Shown here in pieces: positions 48,994-57,504 of a stretch of DNA of 64,000 nt. Position 1 is the stretch's first letter. Each line of letters opens with the position of its first letter. The notes under the pieces were generated by a model, which saw only the letters and a program-made list of their open reading frames with translations, did not search any database and was not told the origin of the DNA. The stretch lies in assembly GCF_002009175.1 (NCBI RefSeq), contig NZ_CP018047.1:6510001-6574000 (forward strand). The letters run 5' to 3'. The DNA is from Streptomyces niveus. GTDB taxonomy: Bacteria > Actinomycetota > Actinomycetes > Streptomycetales > Streptomycetaceae. The position numbers and the translations under genes are program-made.

Positions 48994-49665
48994 ATGTCTG
49001 ATGCTGCGCAGCCCACGGCTGCCGAGGTACGTGCCGCCGCCGAGGCGGTCAAGGTCGCGCTGGACCGTCACCTCGCGGCGGTCGAACGCCGCACGGGGGA
49101 GGACGACCCGGCGGTTTCCGAGGCGTTCAACGCCCTTGCCACCGCTGCGGAGGCGTACGACGAGCGGCTCTACGACCTCTACGACGAGGTCACCCCGTTC
49201 GAGATCCCCGGCACGGACGACTCCCTGCCGCCCTACCGGGGCCCCGAGGAGCCGAACGCGCTGAGCGTGCTTATCCGCCGCGACTACGCGGTGGCGGAGC
49301 CGCGGAGGCTGCTCGCCCAGGCACAGCGCATCGCCGATGTCGACGGGGACGCCGAGACCGTGGCGGTCGTCGGCGCCAGCGTGCACGCCGCTGTGGGCGT
49401 GCTCTTCGGCGAGTACGAACCCGACGAGATCGCGTCCCGGCACAAGGAGTTCGGCCTGGAGGAGGGCGACTCGACCCTGTGGGTGTCGGCCGCCGACGAC
49501 CTTCCGGAGCCCGGCGAATGGCTCAGCGCGCCCTTCGAGCAGGCCGATCCGCAGCAGGTCGTCTGCCGCTTCGACGTCAGCTCGGTCTTCGACGAGGACG
49601 AATTCGACGGCGTCGGCGGGTCCGGCTTCGGCGACCTCGGTGACCTGGAGGAACAGGACGCCTGA
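48994..49665 (+). CDS. Conserved acidic hypothetical protein
   Basis: A 223-residue acidic protein, not a family I can name. The N-terminal half is helical (AAEVRAAAEAVKVALDRHL, EAFNALATAAEAYDERLYDL). The middle has NALSVLIRRDYAVAEPRRLL and ETVAVVGASVHAAVGVLFGE. The C-terminal 30 residues are Asp/Glu/Gly rich (FDEDEFDGVGGSGFGDLGD). No signal peptide or membrane span is present. It is a single gene ended by a very stable hairpin. Confidence 0.7.
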   Translation: MSDAAQPTAAEVRAAAEAVKVALDRHLAAVERRTGEDDPAVSEAFNALATAAEAYDERLYDLYDEVTPFEIPGTDDSLPPYRGPEEPNALSVLIRRDYAVAEPRRLLAQAQRIADVDGDAETVAVVGASVHAAVGVLFGEYEPDEIASRHKEFGLEEGDSTLWVSAADDLPEPGEWLSAPFEQADPQQVVCRFDVSSVFDEDEFDGVGGSGFGDLGDLEEQDA

Positions 49666-49678
49666 CGGCTCCGCCACG

Positions 49679-49725
49679 ACGGCCGTCGGCCCGCCCGCGA
49701 ATCTCGTGGGCGGGCCGACGGCCGT
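49679..49725. terminator. Very stable hairpin between convergent genes
   Basis: Perfect 18-base arms ACGGCCGTCGGCCCGCCC and GGGCGGGCCGACGGCCGT, extended inward by CGA/TCG and a G-T pair to leave a three-base loop. It lies between the hypothetical gene and the convergent RecD-like gene and can act in both directions. No T-run follows. Confidence 0.85.
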
Positions 49726-49752
49726 TCGGGTTGCGGCGCACATTCACACCGC

Positions 49753-52278
49753 TCACACGGCGGGCGTCAGCAGGGCCTCCAGGAGCGTACGGAGCCGTGT
49801 CGTCCGCTCGGCGGCCGGAACCCCGGCCACCGCCTGTGCGAGCGCCTGGTCGACGCCGTGGACCACGGACAGATGGCGCTCGCCCCGGCCGAAGGCCGTG
49901 TACACCCAAGGCCGGTTCAGGCCCTGCGCCGCGTCACCGGGCAGGACCACGACGGCCGCGGGCCACCGCATCCCCGCCGCCTGGTGCGCGGTGAGCGCCC
50001 AGCCGTGCCGTACGACCGACTCGACCAGCTCCCTGGGCACCACGACGGGCACTCCGTCGCAGTCGAGACGGAGCCCTTCCGCGTCCGCCGACACGACCGA
50101 GCCCGTCAGGGTCCGGCCCGGAGCGGGCACATAGGCGACCCGGTCGTCCGGGTCGAAGCCGCCGAACCGGCCGGGGCCGGGATTCAGCCGCTCCTTGAGC
50201 GCCGTGTTCAGCGCGCGCGTCCCCACCGCGCCGCCGTGCCCGACCGTGATCACCTGCGTCTGCCCGGACGGCACACCGATGGCGCGCGGCACCGAGTCGG
50301 CGACGAGCTGCACCGTACGGTGCACGGCCTCGCCCGCGTCCCGTACGGGCACGATCACGATCTCCTTGCCAGGAGCCTCGACCTGGTTCAGCTCACCGAT
50401 GCCGATACCGGACACCAGCTCACCGAGCGGTCCGGGGTCGGGCGTGCGCGAGGCGATCTGCGGGCACACACGGGCCGCCAGCAGATCGGCGAAGACCCGC
50501 CCGGCGCCCGCCGACCAGAGCACCCCGGGGTCGCCGGAGAGGACCAGCCGCGCGCCGTCGGGCAGCGACTCGACCAGCACCGTCGCCGTCTCCACGTCCA
50601 GTTGGGGCGCGTCGAGGACGACGAGGAGGTCGAGGTCCAGCGCTCCGTCCGCGTCCCGCCCCGGCCCCTCCGTGCCGGACAGCAGCCCCGCGACGGTGGC
50701 GGCGCCCGCACCCAGCCGGCGCCGGCCGTTCTCGCTGTGCGCGGCGACGACCGGGCGCAGACCGAGCGTGCGTACGGCCTCCGCCAGGGCCACCGGCTCG
50801 GCACGCGCGGCCTCGCCGCCCGTGTGGACCACCAGACCGTGTCCGGCGACCGCGCGGATCAGCTCGGCCGCCGAGGGCGACGGAGCCTGCGCCGCCGCCT
50901 CGTCCCAGGACGCCCCCTGGGCGGTCTTCACCAGCCGGGCCAGACCGTCGGCGAGGCTCTCCTCGGCGAGGGCGTACCGGTCGAGACCGAGCAGGACGGG
51001 CACGGCCGGACCGTCGTCGGCGCCGTCCGCGCCGTCCGCCGCCTCGTCCTCCGTGTCCCCCTCGGCGTCCTCGACGCCGTCCTGGAACACCAGCACGGCG
51101 CCCTCCGAGATCGCGTGCTGGAGCGCCTGGTCGGGATCGGGCACCGACCGCTCCGCCAACGCGGCCCGCACCGCCGGGAACGTGAGCGCGGTGTGCCCCC
51201 GCAGGGCGGCGCGCTCCAGCAGCCAGCCGACGAGAGCGGCGGACCGCCGCTCGTCGCCGGGGCCGCAGCCGTCGCCGAGGAGCGCGCGGGCGAAACCGTC
51301 GGCCTGTTCGGGCCGGACACCGGGCACGGACAGCAGGAGCCACGGGTCCTCGCGCAGCGCGTCGCCGGCCCGCTCCCCGAGCGTGGCGGTGACCTGCGGG
51401 GCGAGCGTGGGCGGCGCACCGCCCTCGGCGAGCACGGCGACGACGGCCGCCACGGCCTCCGGAGCGGTCGCGGGGGCGGGCTCGGCGGCCCTTGGCCGGT
51501 TCTGAGCCGGTACGGCGGGGGCCGCGGCCGCAGGAGCGACCGGTCGGGCAGGGGCCGCCTGACCGCCCTCCATGGCCCGTACGGCGGCGAGCAGATCAGC
51601 CGCCTGCCCGCTGAGCTTGGCCCCCGCGGGGATGGGCCCCTCCTTCTCAGCCTTCCGCCGCGCGATCCGCTCACGCAACTCCCGCTGCGCGGCGATCTCG
51701 GCCTCCACCTCGGACGGCTGAGCGACCTCCCCGCCGCCTGCGGGGGCGTCCCCGCCGGGCCCACCGTCCCCGCCGGGGTTGCCGTCCTCGCCGGGTGTGA
51801 CGCTGTCCCCGGCCGAGTCCTGGCCCTCGGAGTGGGCGGCTCCGCCAGGGGCGCCAGGTACGCCTTCGCCGTCCCCGAGCGCGTCACCGGCGGACGCTGC
51901 CCCTTCCCCGCCCGCTTTCCCGTCTTCGTCGGGTGTGGCCGTGTCCCCGGCCTGGTCCCGGCTCCCGGCGGGGGCGGTTCCGCCGGGAGCACCGGGTGCG
52001 CCTTTGTCTTCGCCCCCCGCGGGGCTGACTCCGTCCGGGGCGCCGTCTACGGCGTCCCCGTCCCCGTTCGGGCCGCCGTCCTCGTCGGGTGCGGCCCGGC
52101 CCCCGGCCTGGCCCCGGCCTCCGGCGGGGATCGCCCCGCCTGGGGCGCCGTCCGTCACGGTGGCCGTGGCTGTGGCGTCCCCGTGTGTCGCTGAAGGCGA
52201 CTCGGCCTTCTCCGTGACTGCGGTGTCGCGGTCCTCGGTGGGGGATCCGGGGGTCGTCCCCCGGGAAGGCACAGTCAC
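49753..52278 (-). CDS. RecD2-like helicase-fold protein with degenerate ATPase motifs
   Basis: An 841-residue protein. Residues 1-210 are low complexity with imperfect repeats of GAPGG-x-APAG and DEDG-type units. From about 280 a helix-hairpin-helix region (LREDPWLLLSVPGVRPEQAD) leads into a RecD2-like ATPase domain. The P-loop position reads GHGLVVHTGGEAAR, with no G-K-T/S. The Walker B position is LLVVLDAPQLDVETA, with Ala for the Glu. The C-terminal motif GWALTAHQAAGMRWPAAVVV is retained. DNA binding may persist but ATP hydrolysis is unlikely. The GTG start overlaps the aldo/keto reductase stop. Confidence 0.75.
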   Translation of the reverse strand: MTVPSRGTTPGSPTEDRDTAVTEKAESPSATHGDATATATVTDGAPGGAIPAGGRGQAGGRAAPDEDGGPNGDGDAVDGAPDGVSPAGGEDKGAPGAPGGTAPAGSRDQAGDTATPDEDGKAGGEGAASAGDALGDGEGVPGAPGGAAHSEGQDSAGDSVTPGEDGNPGGDGGPGGDAPAGGGEVAQPSEVEAEIAAQRELRERIARRKAEKEGPIPAGAKLSGQAADLLAAVRAMEGGQAAPARPVAPAAAAPAVPAQNRPRAAEPAPATAPEAVAAVVAVLAEGGAPPTLAPQVTATLGERAGDALREDPWLLLSVPGVRPEQADGFARALLGDGCGPGDERRSAALVGWLLERAALRGHTALTFPAVRAALAERSVPDPDQALQHAISEGAVLVFQDGVEDAEGDTEDEAADGADGADDGPAVPVLLGLDRYALAEESLADGLARLVKTAQGASWDEAAAQAPSPSAAELIRAVAGHGLVVHTGGEAARAEPVALAEAVRTLGLRPVVAAHSENGRRRLGAGAATVAGLLSGTEGPGRDADGALDLDLLVVLDAPQLDVETATVLVESLPDGARLVLSGDPGVLWSAGAGRVFADLLAARVCPQIASRTPDPGPLGELVSGIGIGELNQVEAPGKEIVIVPVRDAGEAVHRTVQLVADSVPRAIGVPSGQTQVITVGHGGAVGTRALNTALKERLNPGPGRFGGFDPDDRVAYVPAPGRTLTGSVVSADAEGLRLDCDGVPVVVPRELVESVVRHGWALTAHQAAGMRWPAAVVVLPGDAAQGLNRPWVYTAFGRGERHLSVVHGVDQALAQAVAGVPAAERTTRLRTLLEALLTPAV

Positions 52279-53258
52279 AGCGTGCTCCAGTCCTGATCGG
52301 GATAGCGGTGCACGGGCGCCGACACGTCGTCGAGCGCCTGGCAGATCTCGTCCGGAAGCCTAAGGCTCTCCACTGACAGCGCGGCCGTGAGCTGCTGCGC
52401 GTTGCGCGCCCCGACGATCGGGGCGACCACACCCGGCCGGTCCCTGACCCACGCCAGCGCCACCTCCAGCGGCGTCGTCGCCAGACCCTCCGCCGCCGTC
52501 ACCACCGCGTCGACGATGCGGCTCGCCGGTTCGTCGAGATACGGCTCCACGAACGGCGCCAACCGCTGCGACGCGCCACGGGAGTCGGCGGGCGTGGAGT
52601 GCCGGTACTTGCCCGTCAGCACCCCCCGGCCGAGCGGCGACGAGGGCAGCAGCCCGACCTCCAGATCGACGGCGGCCGGCAGCACCTCGCGCTCCACGCC
52701 CCGTTGCAGCAGGGAGTACTCCATCTGTGTGCTGGCCAGCCGGGTCCGCACCCCGGGCGCGGCAAGCTGCCAGGTCGCCGCCTTGGCGAGCTGCCAGCCC
52801 GAGAAGTTCGACACCCCCGCGTATCTGGCGCGGCCGCTGCTCACGGCTATGTCCAGCGCCTGGAGCGTCTCCTCCAACGGCGTCCCGGTGTCGAACGCGT
52901 GGAGCTGCCAGAGGTCGACATGGTCCGTCCCCAGCCGCTCCAGCGAGGCGTCCAGCGCGGAGAGCAGATGCCCGCGCGACCCGTTGAAGCGTCTGTACGG
53001 ATCGGGCACGCTGCCCGCCTTGGTGGCGATCACCAGATCACGACGCGGCAGGAGTCTGTCCACGAGCTGCCCGAGCAGATACTCGGCCTCCCCGCCCCCG
53101 TACACGTCGGCGGTGTCGACGAGAGTGCCGCCCGCCTCCCAGAAAGCCTTCAACTGGTCGGCGGCGTCGTGCTCGTCGGTGTCGCGCCCCCAGGTCAGCG
53201 TGCCGAGTCCGATACGGGACACTCGCAGGCCGGTACGGCCGAGATGCCTCTGCTCCAT
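52275..53258 (-). CDS. Aldo/keto reductase
   Basis: A 327-residue NADPH-dependent oxidoreductase with the TIM-barrel tetrad: Asp and Tyr in TLVDTADVYGGGEAE, Lys in VIATKAGSV and His in DLWQLHAFD. The NADP-binding end is VAPIVGARNAQQL. ATG at 53258 (MEQRHLGRTG) is the family start; the longer frame adds a non-conserved stretch. It is translationally coupled to the RecD-like gene by a four-base overlap, though no functional link is known. Confidence 0.93.
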   Translation of the reverse strand: MEQRHLGRTGLRVSRIGLGTLTWGRDTDEHDAADQLKAFWEAGGTLVDTADVYGGGEAEYLLGQLVDRLLPRRDLVIATKAGSVPDPYRRFNGSRGHLLSALDASLERLGTDHVDLWQLHAFDTGTPLEETLQALDIAVSSGRARYAGVSNFSGWQLAKAATWQLAAPGVRTRLASTQMEYSLLQRGVEREVLPAAVDLEVGLLPSSPLGRGVLTGKYRHSTPADSRGASQRLAPFVEPYLDEPASRIVDAVVTAAEGLATTPLEVALAWVRDRPGVVAPIVGARNAQQLTAALSVESLRLPDEICQALDDVSAPVHRYPDQDWSTL

Positions 53259-53339
53259 GACCGCTGAGATTACTGGCCGTTGCCCCACTCGCAGTGAGCC
53301 TGTGGACAACCCGCCCCCGCCGGGCGCCCGATGGCGCCC

Positions 53340-53369
53340 CTGACGGATGCCGACACCACGCGCTAGAGT
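53340..53369 (+). promoter_or_regulatory. Promoter of the F420-type oxidoreductase gene
   Basis: Minus-35 CTGACG (53340-53345) and minus-10 TAGAGT (53364-53369) are 18 bp apart, matching the Streptomyces vegetative pattern. The predicted start of transcription falls near 53376-53378, just before the palindrome. Confidence 0.55.
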
Positions 53370-53384
53370 CCCGGCACAGGGACG

Positions 53385-53398
53385 TTACTGATCAGTAA
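53385..53398. promoter_or_regulatory. Perfect 14-bp palindrome TTACTGATCAGTAA
   Basis: A fully symmetric AT-rich site directly in front of the ribosome site AAGGAG of the oxidoreductase gene and just downstream of its promoter. TetR-type repressors recognise sites of this kind. Its position would block transcript elongation or initiation. No regulator gene is adjacent. Confidence 0.75.
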
Positions 53399-53408
53399 AG
53401 GAGTGGTT

Positions 53409-54461
53409 ATGCGGCTCGGCATCAATCTCGGCTACTGGGGCGCCGGCATGGACGGCGACAACCTCGCCGTCGCCCAGGAGGCCGACCGGCTCGGCTACGA
53501 CGTCTGCTGGGCCGCCGAGGCGTACGGCTCCGACGTCCCCACCGTGCTGAGCTGGGTCGCCGCCCAGACGGAGAACATCGACGTCGGCTCGGCGATCATG
53601 CAGATCCCGGCCCGCCAGCCCGCCATGACCGCGATGACGGCCGCCACGCTGGACTCCCTCTCCGGCGGCCGGTTCCGCCTCGGCCTCGGGGTCTCGGGAC
53701 CGCAGGTCTCCGAGGGCTGGTACGGCGTCAAGTTCGACAAGCCGCTGGCCCGCACCCGCGAATACGTCGAGATCGTCCGCCGCGCGATGTCCCGCGAGCG
53801 GCTCTCCTACGAAGGCGAGCACTGGACCCTGCCGCTGCCCGGCGGCCCCGGGAAGCCGCTCAAGCTCACGGTCCACCCCGAGCGCGAGCACATCCCCCTC
53901 TACATCGCCGCGATCGGCCCCAAGAACCTGGAACAGACCGGTGAGATCGCCGACGGCGCCCTGCTGATCTTCCCCTCGGCCGAGCATCTTGAGGAGACCG
54001 CGCTCAGCCATCTGCGCGCCGGCCGGGAGAAGGCCGGTCTGACCATGGACGGATTCGACGTCTGCCCGACCCTGCCGATCGCGCTGGGCGACGACATCGA
54101 CGCGCTCGCCGACATGTTCCGCCCGTACACCGCGCTCTACGTGGGAGGCATGGGCAGCCGTAAGCAGAACTTCTACAACCAGCTGGCCCGGCGGATGGGT
54201 TACGAGCGCGAGGCCGCGGAGATCCAGGACAAGTACCTGAGCGGCGACAAGGCCGGGGCCGGGGCGGCCGTACCGCACCAGCTGATCGACTCGACCGCGC
54301 TGCTCGGCTCGGTGGAGCGGATCGCCGACCGGATGAAGGCGTACGCCGCGGCCGGTGTCACGACGCTGACGCTCGCTCCCGCCGGTTTCACCCTCGACGA
54401 ACGGCTCGCGGCCCTGCGCGCGGGCACCGAGGCCCTGGAACTGGCCGGCCTCGTCACCTGA
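53409..54461 (+). CDS. LLM class F420-dependent oxidoreductase
   Basis: A 350-residue luciferase-like TIM-barrel protein. Family marks are MRLGINLGYWGAGMDGD, AAEAYGSDVPTVLSWVAAQT, LSGGRFRLGLGVSGPQVSEG and IPLYIAAIGPKNLEQTGEIA. It most likely transfers hydride with coenzyme F420. ATG at 53409 is set by AAGGAG six bases upstream; GTG at 53403 overlaps the ribosome site. A perfect palindrome precedes it and a hairpin terminator follows, so it is a singly regulated gene. Substrate unknown. Confidence 0.93.
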   Translation: MRLGINLGYWGAGMDGDNLAVAQEADRLGYDVCWAAEAYGSDVPTVLSWVAAQTENIDVGSAIMQIPARQPAMTAMTAATLDSLSGGRFRLGLGVSGPQVSEGWYGVKFDKPLARTREYVEIVRRAMSRERLSYEGEHWTLPLPGGPGKPLKLTVHPEREHIPLYIAAIGPKNLEQTGEIADGALLIFPSAEHLEETALSHLRAGREKAGLTMDGFDVCPTLPIALGDDIDALADMFRPYTALYVGGMGSRKQNFYNQLARRMGYEREAAEIQDKYLSGDKAGAGAAVPHQLIDSTALLGSVERIADRMKAYAAAGVTTLTLAPAGFTLDERLAALRAGTEALELAGLVT

Positions 54462-54487
54462 GCGCGCTCGGGCGGCTGAGAAGTCCG

Positions 54488-54529
54488 CGGCCGTGGTGGG
54501 GGCTCGGGGGGTCTTCCCCGCCACGGCCG
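54488..54529 (+). terminator. Hairpin terminator after the F420-type oxidoreductase gene
   Basis: CGGCCGTGGTGGGG and CCCCGCCACGGCCG are fourteen-base arms with one G-T pair around a 14-base loop, starting 27 bp after the stop codon. Confidence 0.75.
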
Positions 54530-54710
54530 TCATGAAGGACAACGCCGCGCCCCTCCACCCGGTTACGCGCCCCCGCATACGTACGGACGTGCCCCCGGGT
54601 CTCCCTCCTTCGGCCGAGTGCGAGGCCTGAGCTGTTGCCTGTTCCGCCGTGTCGGATTTGACTCCTTGTGCGGGTGTCTGTGGGGACATCCGCCATGGAG
54701 GTGGCATTCG

Positions 54711-55493
54711 ATGCTCTCGGCCCGAGGCCTGTTCGAGGAAATCCTCGACAACGACGACTCCTTCCGGCTCTTCTGTTCCATCGCCGCCAGCGGCGAGGCC
54801 CAGGGCGGCTGGGAGAACGGCCGTATCGCCGCGCTGGTGCCCGAAGGGATGCGGGATCTCGCGCCCAAGATCACCCGGCACGGCGCCGACGAGGAGAAAC
54901 ACGGGCGGATCTTCGACGCGCTGCTCAAGCGGCGCGGTCTGGAGCCGGTCGACGTCCCGCCCGCCACCGACTACACGATGCTGCTCGAACAGCGGGGCAT
55001 CGGCCTCCCGCACGACAAACTGCGCCGCGATGAGCCGCTGACCGAGGACGACGTCGTCGTCTACCTCTCCCACAGCCGGGTGACCGAACAGCGCGCCGCC
55101 GACCAGATGGACATGCTGGTCAAGTACTTCGGCGACCATCCGCTCGTCGGCAACGCCATCAAGATCATCAGCGCTGACGAGGTCAACCATCTCGCGTACT
55201 GCCACGAGGAGTTGCTGCGCCTCGCGCGCCGGGGTCACGGCCGCACCATCCAGCGTGTGCTCCACGAGAGCGCGCGGGCCGAGATCCGGGTCTACCGCGA
55301 TGTGAGCATCGCCGTGATGGACCAGATGGGACGCGTCCTGGGCTGGCCCCGGGCCAAGTCGGCGCTGCTGACCGCCGGGATCCACGGTCTGTACGCGGTG
55401 GAGCGGGCGGGCGGCTGGCGGCGGATGGTCAGCCTCTCGATGCCGGAGCGCCGCGACGCGCTGGGCGGCCCGGCGACCGCCGCCGCCTTCTGA
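54711..55493 (+). CDS. Ferritin-like superfamily protein, unassigned function
   Basis: A 260-residue, mostly helical protein. Glu and His residues are placed as in di-iron four-helix bundles: ITRHGADEEKHGRIFDALL (E-E-K-H), VTEQRAADQMDMLVKYF and ISADEVNHLAYCHEELL (D-E-x-x-H). The last element ESARAEIRVYRDVSIAVMDQ could complete the bundle. Such proteins oxidise or oxygenate small substrates or store iron. ATG at 54711 follows a strong GGAGGTGG. Gene neighbours give no hint. The exact subfamily is not recognised. Confidence 0.78.
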   Translation: MLSARGLFEEILDNDDSFRLFCSIAASGEAQGGWENGRIAALVPEGMRDLAPKITRHGADEEKHGRIFDALLKRRGLEPVDVPPATDYTMLLEQRGIGLPHDKLRRDEPLTEDDVVVYLSHSRVTEQRAADQMDMLVKYFGDHPLVGNAIKIISADEVNHLAYCHEELLRLARRGHGRTIQRVLHESARAEIRVYRDVSIAVMDQMGRVLGWPRAKSALLTAGIHGLYAVERAGGWRRMVSLSMPERRDALGGPATAAAF

Positions 55494-55571
55494 GCGGTGG
55501 GAGCGCCGGGACGGCGGCCCCGGTGACGCCGGCTCCTCGCGGCGCCGTCGGTCCGATGGCCGGTCGAGCCC

Positions 55572-56588
55572 TCAGAGCCAGCCGTTGCGCTTGAACAGCC
55601 GGTGCAGGAACGTCACCGCGCTCACCATCAGGACCAGCGCGCCCGGATACCCCCACACCTGGCCGAGTTCGGGCATGTGCTGGAAGTTCATGCCCCAGAT
55701 CCCCGCGAGCAGCGTCGGCACGGCCGCCATCGCCGCCCAGGCCGAGATCTTGCGCATGTCGTCGTTCTGCCGCACGCCCATCTGCGCGAGATGGGCGGAC
55801 AGGATGTCCGACAGCAGCCGGTCGAGCCCTTCCACCTGCTCGTTGACGCGCGTCAGATGGTCGTCCACGTCCCGGAAGAACGGCTGCGACCGCTCCTGGA
55901 CGAACGGCACCCCGGAGCGTGTGAGCCGCGAGATGGGCGCCGCCAGCGGCCCGGCGGCCCGGCGGAACTCCAGCACCTGCCGCTTGAAGGTGTAGATCCG
56001 CTCCGCGGCAGGCTGGTCGCCCGCCTCGCGGCGGCGCCCCGAGCCGCCCTCGGTGGGTGAGAAGACCTGCGACTCCAGCTCCTCCAGGTCGATCTGGAGT
56101 TCGGAGCCGACGTCGAGGTAGTGGTCGACCACCGCGTCACTGACGGCGTAGAGAACGGCGGTGGGCCCGTGCTTGAGCACCTGGGGCTCCGACTCCAGCC
56201 GTTGGCGTACGGCGTGCAGGGGCGCGCCCTCGCCGTGCCGGATCGTCACCACGAACGAGTCGCCGACGAAGACCATCAGCTCACCACTGGAGACGGTGTC
56301 GCGCTCGGAGTCGTACACCACCGGCTTCAGCACCATGAACAGCGAGTCGTCGTAGACCTCCAGCTTGGGCCGCTGATGGGCCTTGAGCGAGTCCTCCACG
56401 GCCAGCGGGTGCATGCCGAACTCACCGCTGACGAGTTCGAACTCGTTCTCCGTCGGCTCGTGCAGTCCGACCCAGAGGAAGGCGTTCCCCTCGGCCCGCG
56501 CCTCGGCGAGGGCGTCGGACAGATCGGCGGGGCCGTCCGTACGGCGCCCGTCGCGGTAGATGGCACTGTCGACGATCACGCCGGACAT
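55572..56588 (-). CDS. corA: CorA family magnesium/cobalt transporter
   Basis: A 338-residue ion channel. A large cytoplasmic domain (ELMVFVGDSFVVTIRHGEG near 110, long helices in the 180-270 region) is followed by two membrane spans. The selectivity motif G-M-N-F is in LLAGIWGMNFQHMPELGQVW, and the basic C-terminus is FLHRLFKRNGWL. ATG at 56588 was chosen as the conserved start. It takes up Mg2+ by forming a pentamer. It is divergent from the phosphatase gene at 56695. Confidence 0.94.
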   Translation of the reverse strand: MSGVIVDSAIYRDGRRTDGPADLSDALAEARAEGNAFLWVGLHEPTENEFELVSGEFGMHPLAVEDSLKAHQRPKLEVYDDSLFMVLKPVVYDSERDTVSSGELMVFVGDSFVVTIRHGEGAPLHAVRQRLESEPQVLKHGPTAVLYAVSDAVVDHYLDVGSELQIDLEELESQVFSPTEGGSGRRREAGDQPAAERIYTFKRQVLEFRRAAGPLAAPISRLTRSGVPFVQERSQPFFRDVDDHLTRVNEQVEGLDRLLSDILSAHLAQMGVRQNDDMRKISAWAAMAAVPTLLAGIWGMNFQHMPELGQVWGYPGALVLMVSAVTFLHRLFKRNGWL

Positions 56589-56694
56589 TCTTCCCGGGCA
56601 GCGGGCTTTGACGCACCTCCGCCGCATCCGCCCCGCGCGCCCTGTCCACCCGGCGCCCGCCGCCTCCGCCACCGGAGCGTTTAGGCTGGCCGCC

Positions 56695-57399
56695 ATGGCC
56701 ACCCTGATCCTCGTACGGCACGGGCGCTCCACCGCCAACACCTCGGGCGTCCTCGCCGGCCGGACCCCCGGCGTCGCACTCGACGAGCAGGGCGTCGCAC
56801 AGGCCGCCGCCCTGCCGGGACGCCTCGCGGGACTGCCCATCGCCGCCGTCGTCAGCAGCCCGCTCCAGCGCTGTCTGGAGACGGTCCGGCCCCTCGTCGA
56901 CGCCCGCCCCGGTATCGAGACGCACGAGGAGGAGCGGATCAGCGAGTGCGACTACGGCGACTGGTCCGGGCGCAAGCTCTCCGAACTGGCCGACGAACCC
57001 CTGATGTCGGTCGTCCAGCAGCACCCCTCCGCCGCCGCGTTCCCCGGCGGCGAGTCGATGCGCGCCATGCAGGCACGCGCCGTGGACGCCGTACGGGACT
57101 GGAACACCCGCGTCGAGGCGGAGCACGGCGAGGGCGCCGTCTACCTGATGTGCTCGCACGGCGACATCATCAAGTCCCTGGTGGCCGACGCGCTCGGCAT
57201 GCATCTCGACCTCTTCCAGCGGATCCACGCCGATCCCTGCTCCGTCACCGCCATCAGGTACACCCGGCTGCGCCCGTTCGTGGTGCGGCTGGGGGACACC
57301 GGCGACCTCGGTTCCCTGACACCGCGTGAGAACGGCGACGGCGGAAAGAAGGACAGCGGCGGTGCGGCGGTCGTGGGCGGCGGCACCGGCGCGCCGTGA
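56695..57399 (+). CDS. Histidine phosphatase superfamily protein
   Basis: A 234-residue phosphoglycerate mutase-like protein. The catalytic R-H-G is in LILVRHGRSTANTSGVLAGR, followed by SSPLQRCLETVRPL and the second histidine in YLMCSHGDIIKSLVADALG. The MSMEG_4193-type branch occurs in this position before DUF3090 genes in actinobacteria. The C-terminal 25 residues are Gly/Lys rich. It is the first of four genes running toward mshC, which suggests a link with mycothiol or inositol-phosphate metabolism that is not proven. Confidence 0.9.
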   Translation: MATLILVRHGRSTANTSGVLAGRTPGVALDEQGVAQAAALPGRLAGLPIAAVVSSPLQRCLETVRPLVDARPGIETHEEERISECDYGDWSGRKLSELADEPLMSVVQQHPSAAAFPGGESMRAMQARAVDAVRDWNTRVEAEHGEGAVYLMCSHGDIIKSLVADALGMHLDLFQRIHADPCSVTAIRYTRLRPFVVRLGDTGDLGSLTPRENGDGGKKDSGGAAVVGGGTGAP

Positions 57400-57504
57400 T
57401 CTCCGCGCGCAGTAGGGTGGACGGGCCGTCCGTGCCACCCCGGAGGTTCGTTCTCCGGGCGCCGCGGCCCGCCCCATTCCGTCAATTCCCAAGGGAGACA
57501 GGAC

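Noticed and set aside
49753..52278. Active RecD-type helicase
   Set aside because: The P-loop lysine and the Walker B glutamate are absent, so an active motor is not supported even though the fold appears related.
53385..55385. A 666-codon minus-strand open frame across the F420-type oxidoreductase and ferritin-like genes
   Set aside because: It is antisense to two genes with clear motifs. Long opposite-strand frames without stops are usual in GC-rich DNA, and its composition shows no known domain.
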